Of a DNA stretch of 64,000 nt, positions 58,921 to 64,000 are shown in pieces. A program made the position numbers and the translations under genes. Location of the stretch: the NCBI GenBank assembly GCA_963780865.1, contig CAWADT010000013.1, positions 186,001 to 250,000 on the forward strand, written 5' to 3'. Position 1 is the stretch's first letter. Each line of letters begins with the position of its first letter. This DNA comes from FEN-1073 sp963780865 (lineage in GTDB: Bacteria; Chloroflexota; Anaerolineae; Anaerolineales; RBG-16-64-43). Under the pieces are notes generated by a model. That model was not told the DNA's origin, made no database searches, and saw nothing but the letters and a program-made list of their open reading frames with translations.

Positions 58921-60159
58921 GTGGCCGATAAAATTCGCGTATTGATCGTCGACGACATTGCGGAAACCCGAGAAAACATTCGGCGATTGTTGCAATTCGA
59001 ACGCGACATGGAAGTCGTGGGAGGCGCCCGCACCGGCAAGGAAGCCATCACCATGGCGCGCGATACCCAGCCGCACGTCGTCATCATGGACATCAATATG
59101 CCGGATATGGACGGCATTACGGCGACGGAAGCCGTCCTGAAGGAACTTCCCAGCGCGCAGATCGTCATTCTGTCCGTACAAAACGAGCCCGATTATATGC
59201 GGCGCGCCATGCTGGCCGGCGCGAGGGATTTCCTGCCCAAACCTCCCTCGGCCGACGAATTGGTGAGCACCATCCGCAAAGTCGGCCAGCGCGCTCTGAC
59301 GCAAACGGTCGTCGTGCCGGTCGCTCAGGGACCGGGGGTCACCGCGAGCGCTCCCTCGGCGCATGGGGCCCGCGGAAAAATCATCGTCGTCTACAGCCCA
59401 CGGGGCGGCGTCGGCCGGACCATGGTCTCCACCAATCTGGCGCTCGCACTGCAAACCGAAGATACCCCGACGATCATCGTCGACGCCGCGCTTCAATTCG
59501 GCGATGTTTCGGCTTGTCTGAACCTGCAAACTCGGAACAGCCTGATCGACCTGGTCGATCAGGTGGGGGAGCTGGACACCGACCTGGTGGACCGGATCTC
59601 GGTCCATCATTCCTCCGGCCTGAAAGTCATCGCGGCGCCGGCCCGACCGGAACAGGCAGAAGCTGTTCAGGGCGCACAGATAAGCAAAGTGATCCACTTC
59701 CTCGCGACGATGTTCCAATACGTCGTCGTAGACACTTCCTCCGCCCTCAACGAATCCACGATCGGCGCCATCGATTCCAGCGACATCGTGGTTCTCATCG
59801 GCGCTCCGGATTTGCCGACGATAAAGAATCTGCGAATGTTCTTCGATTTGAGCGAGGCGTTGAACCTCACTCCGCAAAAGATCGTCCTCATCATGAACCG
59901 GATGGATAAACGCTACGGAATTTCGGCCGAGAAAGTGGCGGATTTACTCAAACAGCCCATCCTGGCCCAGATCCCCCTCGACGACCGGACCGTCCCGCTC
60001 TCGACCAACAACGGGGAACCGTTGATCCTGCAAGATCGAACCAAACCGGTGGCACGCGCCATTCTGGAAATGGCCCAAGCCATAAAATCCCGCTTGGTGG
60101 AGCTCGCGCATACTGCACAAGAGGAAAAGAAACCGGCGGCCATCGCCAAGGTCCGATAA
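58921..60159 (+). CDS. cpaE: CpaE/TadZ pilus-localisation protein: receiver plus MinD-like ATPase
   Basis: A 412-residue two-domain protein. Receiver 1-120: D11/D12, phosphoacceptor D57 in VVIMDINMP, K107. The MinD/ParA-like domain (151-400) has the deviant Walker A SPRGGVGRTMVS (161-167) in which both signature lysines are Arg, then VDAALQFGDVSACL and VVVDTSSALNE. Such TadZ/CpaE proteins position the pilus machine at the pole; ATP hydrolysis is often weak. An intact phosphoreceiver suggests control by a kinase, perhaps the one encoded at 55.4 kb. The GTG at 58921 is preferred since it starts the receiver directly. Confidence 0.9.
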   Translation: MADKIRVLIVDDIAETRENIRRLLQFERDMEVVGGARTGKEAITMARDTQPHVVIMDINMPDMDGITATEAVLKELPSAQIVILSVQNEPDYMRRAMLAGARDFLPKPPSADELVSTIRKVGQRALTQTVVVPVAQGPGVTASAPSAHGARGKIIVVYSPRGGVGRTMVSTNLALALQTEDTPTIIVDAALQFGDVSACLNLQTRNSLIDLVDQVGELDTDLVDRISVHHSSGLKVIAAPARPEQAEAVQGAQISKVIHFLATMFQYVVVDTSSALNESTIGAIDSSDIVVLIGAPDLPTIKNLRMFFDLSEALNLTPQKIVLIMNRMDKRYGISAEKVADLLKQPILAQIPLDDRTVPLSTNNGEPLILQDRTKPVARAILEMAQAIKSRLVELAHTAQEEKKPAAIAKVR

Positions 60160-60189
60160 CACCCCTTGCTGCAGGAAGGAAGATAAACC

Positions 60190-61593
60190 GTGTCACTCTT
60201 AAAGAGAATTGAGCAAGGCCAGTCTCAGACGCCCCAACAGGAAGATCTCAGCGCGTCCCGCCTGGCTGAATTGCGTTCCCGCCGCCCGGCATCTCAGTCT
60301 CCCGCCGGCCAAACCGGGACCCGCGACGCCTATTTCGATTTAAAAACCCGGGTTCAGAATAAATTATTGGGGGAATTGGACCCTTCGATGGACGTCAACC
60401 GGACCGCGGAAGTCCGCCGTACGATCGAAGAGTTGTTTGAGAACATTCTGGCCGAAGAGAGCATCGCCCTTTCCCGCGCGGAGAAGAAAAGGCTCTTTGA
60501 GGCGATCGTTGCGGAAATACTCGGTTTCGGCCCGCTCGAGCCCTTACTAGCGGAAGAGGGGATTACCGAAATCATGGTGAATGGATCCAAGAATGTGTAC
60601 ATTGAGCGGAAGGGGAAAGTCGAGCGGGTTCCGGTGAGTTTCGAAAGCGACGAGCATGTCATGCGAATTATCGACCGAATCGTCTCGCCGCTCGGCCGCC
60701 GGATCGACGAATCCAGCCCGTACGTCGATGCCCGCCTTCCGGATGGATCCCGCGTCAACGCGGTCATTCCTCCGATCTCGCTGGTCGGTCCGGTGCTGAC
60801 CATCCGAAAATTCGCCAAAATCCCGATCACCGTCGACGATCTCATCCGGTTTGGCAGCATCACGGCCGAAGCCATCGAATTTTTAAAGGCTTGCGTCTCC
60901 TCGCGGTTGAACGTCGTGATCTCCGGAGGTACTGGCTCCGGAAAAACCACGCTGCTCAATATTCTCTCCCAATTCATTCCCGCCGACGAGCGCATCATCA
61001 CCATCGAAAACGCCGCGGAATTGCAGCTTCGCCAGGATCACGTGGTGTCGCTTGAATCCCGGCCGCCCAATATCGAAGGGCGGGGGGAAGTGACCATTCG
61101 CGATCTCGTGGTTAACGCGTTGCGGATGCGCCCCGAGAGAATTGTGGTGGGAGAGGTGCGCGATGACGCCGCCCTGGACATGCTCCAGGCGATGAACACC
61201 GGCCATGACGGTTCCATGACCACCTTGCACTCCAACAGCCCGCGGGACACCCTCTCCCGTCTGGAAACCATGGTCATGATGGCGGGAATGGACCTCCCGT
61301 CGCGGGCCATCCGCGAGCAGATCGCCTCCGCCATCAATCTGATCGTCCATCAGGAAAGGCTTCGGGACGGAACCCGGCACATCACCTACATTACCGAAGT
61401 GCAGGGCATGGAAGGCGACGTGATCACGATGACGGATTTGTTCGTGTTCGAGCAAACCGGAATCGAATCCGGCCATGTCGTCGGTCGTCTCCGGCCAACG
61501 GGGTTGCGCCCGAAGTTCATGGATCGAATCGAGGCTTCCGGGATTCACCTGCCCGCATCGGTGTTCGGCATCGGCGAGCGGCTGCGCTACTAG
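60190..61593 (+). CDS. cpaF: Tad pilus assembly ATPase CpaF/TadA
   Basis: A 467-residue secretion ATPase that powers Tad pilus extension (and in some species retraction). N-terminal disordered region (1-45), then VRRTIEELFENIL, LGFGPLEPLL, ITEIMVNG, Walker A GGTGSGKTT (246-254), Asp-box/Walker B region RMRPERIVVGEVRDDAALDML and the His-box MNTGHDGSMTTLHSNS. The consensus GEVRGxEA is RDDAA here. Length is normal. The GTG follows AAGGAAG; it lies 30 bases after cpaE. Confidence 0.94.
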   Translation: MSLLKRIEQGQSQTPQQEDLSASRLAELRSRRPASQSPAGQTGTRDAYFDLKTRVQNKLLGELDPSMDVNRTAEVRRTIEELFENILAEESIALSRAEKKRLFEAIVAEILGFGPLEPLLAEEGITEIMVNGSKNVYIERKGKVERVPVSFESDEHVMRIIDRIVSPLGRRIDESSPYVDARLPDGSRVNAVIPPISLVGPVLTIRKFAKIPITVDDLIRFGSITAEAIEFLKACVSSRLNVVISGGTGSGKTTLLNILSQFIPADERIITIENAAELQLRQDHVVSLESRPPNIEGRGEVTIRDLVVNALRMRPERIVVGEVRDDAALDMLQAMNTGHDGSMTTLHSNSPRDTLSRLETMVMMAGMDLPSRAIREQIASAINLIVHQERLRDGTRHITYITEVQGMEGDVITMTDLFVFEQTGIESGHVVGRLRPTGLRPKFMDRIEASGIHLPASVFGIGERLRY

Positions 61594-61610
61594 ATCCGGG
61601 AGTAAAAACC

Positions 61611-62576
61611 ATGTCCGTCACGCTGATTTCCATCATCTTCATCGCCGTCGCTCTGGGATTGCTTTTATTTGCCTTTCTCGGGTCGGGAGAATTGTCCGTC
61701 GAGGAGAGGCTGAGCCGCTATACCGAGCTCACCGCCCCCACGGACACGGAAGCGCCCAAAGAAGAAAAAGCCAAGTCGTCGCCGATCACGGATTATCTGG
61801 ATAAAACTTTTTCCCAATCGGATTGGTTCGAGAGCATCTCCAAGGATCTGGCTCAAGCCGATCTGAAGCTGCGTCCGACAGAATATATTCTCCTGATCGT
61901 GATCGCCAGCGTCGGCACAGGAGCCATAGCGGCTTTTCTGTTTGGGAACATTATTTTTGGGCTGATCGGGGGCGTCGGAGGGATATTCCTTCCCGGTTTT
62001 TATGTGGGGCAGAAAAAAACAGGTCGTCTGCATAAATTTGAGGACCAGCTGGCGGACATGCTGAACCTCAGCGTCAACAGCCTGCGGGCCGGGTATTCCG
62101 TGATCCAGGCGCTGGAGTCGGTCGCCAAGGAAATGCCGGCGCCCACCAACGGCGAAATTCGGCGCGTGGTGCAGGAAGTCCAAATCGGGCTCACCCTCGA
62201 CACGGCTTTGGAAAACCTTCTCCGGCGGATGAGCAGCCCGGACCTAAAGCTCATCGTTACCGCGATTAATATTCAACGCGAAGTCGGCGGCAACCTGGCG
62301 GAAATATTGGATACGATTTCCCACACCATCCGCGAACGGGTGAGAATCAAAGGGGAAATCCGGGTGCTCACCTCCCAGCAGACCGTCACGGGATACTTGA
62401 TCGGTTTCCTGCCGTTTGCCCTGGCCGCCTTTCTCTACCTCGATAACCGGGCTTACATTATGCGGTTCTTCGATCCCGCCACGCGCACCTGCGGCATCCC
62501 GATGGTCATCTGCGCGGTGCTTCTGATCGCCGCCGGGTTCTTCGCCATCAGCAGAATTGTATCGATCGAAGTATAA
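61611..62576 (+). CDS. tadB: Tad pilus inner-membrane platform protein TadB
   Basis: A 321-residue GspF-family membrane protein. An N-terminal helix, a cytoplasmic segment, two central helices (YILLIVIASVGTG..GIFLPGFY), the T2SSF domain with LADMLNLSVNSLRAGYSVIQALE and EVGGNLAEILDTISHTIRER, and two C-terminal helices. Together with TadC it forms the platform on which CpaF acts. It starts 17 bases after cpaF. Confidence 0.93.
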   Translation: MSVTLISIIFIAVALGLLLFAFLGSGELSVEERLSRYTELTAPTDTEAPKEEKAKSSPITDYLDKTFSQSDWFESISKDLAQADLKLRPTEYILLIVIASVGTGAIAAFLFGNIIFGLIGGVGGIFLPGFYVGQKKTGRLHKFEDQLADMLNLSVNSLRAGYSVIQALESVAKEMPAPTNGEIRRVVQEVQIGLTLDTALENLLRRMSSPDLKLIVTAINIQREVGGNLAEILDTISHTIRERVRIKGEIRVLTSQQTVTGYLIGFLPFALAAFLYLDNRAYIMRFFDPATRTCGIPMVICAVLLIAAGFFAISRIVSIEV

Positions 62577-62585
62577 AGGGCCGCC

Positions 62586-63536
62586 ATGTTGATTGTCATT
62601 GTTATCGGCGTCGTCATTCTGGGGGCAGGGCTCCTGGTGTATGCCGCCATTCGGATGCCGAAGGATGAGACCCCGCTGGACTCGCGCCTGTCCGAATATG
62701 CGGGGCGCGAGGTTCCCGTCAGCCTGGAAGAGATCGAATTGCAGCAACCGTTCGCCGAACGGGTGGTCCTCCCCATTTTAAAGGGGGTCAGCGATTTTGT
62801 CGTCCGGTTTACGCCCGCCGCCAACATCCAAACCATCCAGGAAAAACTCAATATGGCTGGAAATCCCTGGGGGGTGGAAGCTCCGGTCTATTGGTCGATG
62901 CAAATTGTTTTTGCCGCTTTCTTCGGTGGACTGCTGCTCTTCCTTTTCGTTTTTGGATCGCTGAAGCTTCAGTGGTTTATGTCCCTGGGGATCACCTTGC
63001 TGGGTGTGGTCTTCGGATATTTTTTCCCGAGATTATATCTGGACAGCCGGATCGCCAGACGGCAGGACAATATCCGCAAGGCGATGCCGGATGCGCTGGA
63101 CCTGCTCACGATTTGCGTGGAAGCGGGTCTGGGGTTCGATTCCGCCATGTCGAAGGTAAACGAAGAATGGGAGAATGAATTGAGCGCCGCGTTCGGGAGA
63201 GTGATCCAGGAAATCCGGCTTGGCAAGCTGCGGCGCGACGCGCTCAAAGACATGGCGGAACGCGTCGGGATTCCTGAAATGACGAGTTTTGTGGCCGCCA
63301 TCGTACAATCAGAACAATTGGGCGTCAGCATGTCCAGAGTGCTGCGCATTCAAGCCGATCAAATGCGCCTCCGTCGGCGGCAGCGCGCCGAAGAAAAAGC
63401 TCATCAGGCGCCGGTGATCATGATGCTTCCGCTGGTGTTTCTGATCTTCCCTACGATTCTCATCGTTCTCCTCGGCCCCGCCGGGTTGATTCTCTTCACC
63501 TCCCCGGTCGGGCATATGTTCTTTGGCGGGGGATGA
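62586..63536 (+). CDS. tadC: Tad pilus inner-membrane platform protein TadC
   Basis: A 316-residue paralogue of TadB with the same plan: N-terminal helix, two central helices, T2SSF domain with AMPDALDLLTICVEAGLGFDSAM and IVQSEQLGVSMSRVLRIQAD, then two C-terminal helices ending at GHMFFGGG. It starts nine bases after tadB and overlaps the start of comFC by four bases (ATGA). No pseudopilin or secretin genes follow in the window. Confidence 0.93.
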   Translation: MLIVIVIGVVILGAGLLVYAAIRMPKDETPLDSRLSEYAGREVPVSLEEIELQQPFAERVVLPILKGVSDFVVRFTPAANIQTIQEKLNMAGNPWGVEAPVYWSMQIVFAAFFGGLLLFLFVFGSLKLQWFMSLGITLLGVVFGYFFPRLYLDSRIARRQDNIRKAMPDALDLLTICVEAGLGFDSAMSKVNEEWENELSAAFGRVIQEIRLGKLRRDALKDMAERVGIPEMTSFVAAIVQSEQLGVSMSRVLRIQADQMRLRRRQRAEEKAHQAPVIMMLPLVFLIFPTILIVLLGPAGLILFTSPVGHMFFGGG

Positions 63537-64000
63537 TGCCCGGGCTTTCCTCCAAACGCCGATGGATCGAAGGCAGTAATTCTTTCCGTTCGATTTATTT
63601 TTATCTCCTCGATCTTCTCTTTCCTTCCCATTGCGTGGAATGCCATTCCGCCGGCCGCTCCATCTGCGGGAAATGTTACCCGCTCATCGAATGGATCGAA
63701 GCGCCCTTCTGCCGCCTCTGCGGTCAGCCGCTGGGAAAAATCGACCATCACCAGTGCGTCGACCCCCAGTTGCTCAGGTTTGTTCGATCGGCAGCCGTTT
63801 TTTCCGGACCCATGCGGCGGGCCATCCATGCGCTAAAGTATTCCTCCGACCGCGTCCTGGCACTGTTTCTGGTGGATATTTCCTTTCCCCATTTTTCCAC
63901 GCTCTCCTTGGATTTCGATCGCATCCTTCCAGTCCCGCTCGGGCGAATTCGGGAAAGAGAACGGGGCTATAATCAATCCGTGCTGCTGGCCGAAGCGTTG
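63533..64000 (+). CDS. comFC: ComFC-like amidophosphoribosyltransferase-fold protein (partial)
   Basis: The first 156 residues of a ComF-family protein, cut by the window edge. The N-terminal zinc finger (HCVECHSAG..CGKC, then CRLCGQPLG...QCVD) is followed by the phosphoribosyltransferase-like part with RRAIHALKYSSDR, DRILPVPLGRIRERERGYNQSVLLAEAL, including the conserved R-x-R-x-R-G-x-N-Q motif. ComFC is needed for uptake of transforming DNA in several bacteria. It starts by a four-base overlap with tadC, which ties it to the pilus operon. The frame is open to 64000. Confidence 0.92.
   Translation, partial: MMPGLSSKRRWIEGSNSFRSIYFYLLDLLFPSHCVECHSAGRSICGKCYPLIEWIEAPFCRLCGQPLGKIDHHQCVDPQLLRFVRSAAVFSGPMRRAIHALKYSSDRVLALFLVDISFPHFSTLSLDFDRILPVPLGRIRERERGYNQSVLLAEAL

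Overview
The window is a contiguous, gene-dense stretch of a bacterial chromosome, GC-rich with a few AT-rich islands. It carries about 50 protein genes, one tRNA-Leu(UAG), no rRNA and no CRISPR array. Gene content and style suggest a Chloroflexota bacterium of the Anaerolineae type. The pointers are a Tad pilus operon with no outer-membrane secretin, Thr/Pro-rich linkers in surface-exposed proteins, an RsmD with an APPQY motif and a DUF2089/DUF4097-like pair. This placement is inference; no marker gene was searched.

Layout. 0-3.6 kb: PlsY-like protein, an orphan membrane protein, type IV prepilin peptidase, secD-secF (secF has an internal amber codon). 5.2-8.3 kb: HAD-IIA phosphatase, clpP, trigger factor and tRNA-Leu, all on the minus strand. 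8.4-16 kb: gyrA-type topoisomerase subunit, tilS, a zinc-ribbon/histone-H1-like protein, superoxide dismutase, ferredoxin, aspartase/fumarase. 16-18.6 kb: a TPR-GGDEF diguanylate cyclase and a small gene flanked by two attC-like sites. 18.6-24.6 kb: LCP-like protein, murA (Cys to Asp at the fosfomycin site), SAM hydroxide adenosyltransferase, a frameshifted membrane protein and gyrB. 24.7-25.0 kb: a MITE-like element. 25.6-29.4 kb: DUF2089 regulator with a strong palindromic operator, its adhesin-like partner, an MFS exporter and an MBL-fold hydrolase. 29.6-33.3 kb: TPR membrane protein, Ser/Thr kinase with a PD40 propeller, rsmD. 33.3-38.3 kb: class II aldolase, then a Fur-family regulator with cbiM-cbiQ-cbiO (nickel/cobalt ECF transporter). 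38.5-44.5 kb: zinc-ribbon protein, fmt, DUF4870 protein, recJ, a DPM1-like glycosyltransferase and a winged-helix AAA+ ATPase. 44.8-55.3 kb: four GT-C-like membrane proteins and a giant TPR protein with about two dozen P-[DE]-W-[LM] motifs. 55.4-64 kb: NarL-type response regulator apparently fused to a DegS-type kinase, then flp, cpaB, cpaE, cpaF, tadB, tadC and the start of comFC.

The pilus genes, the prepilin peptidase at 1.8 kb, the sensor-regulator and comFC together suggest a surface-attachment or DNA-uptake module. The GT-C proteins and the polyprenyl-phosphate sugar synthase suggest a protein or lipid glycosylation pathway, for which the many Thr/Pro-rich segments could be substrates.

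Caution: at least five lesions break otherwise well-conserved genes (secF stop; single-base shifts in the gene before gyrB, twice in the PDWL protein, once in cpaB), and a sixth may explain the regulator-kinase fusion. Several of the frameshifts lie in or near short homopolymers, so sequencing or assembly error is a serious alternative to biology.
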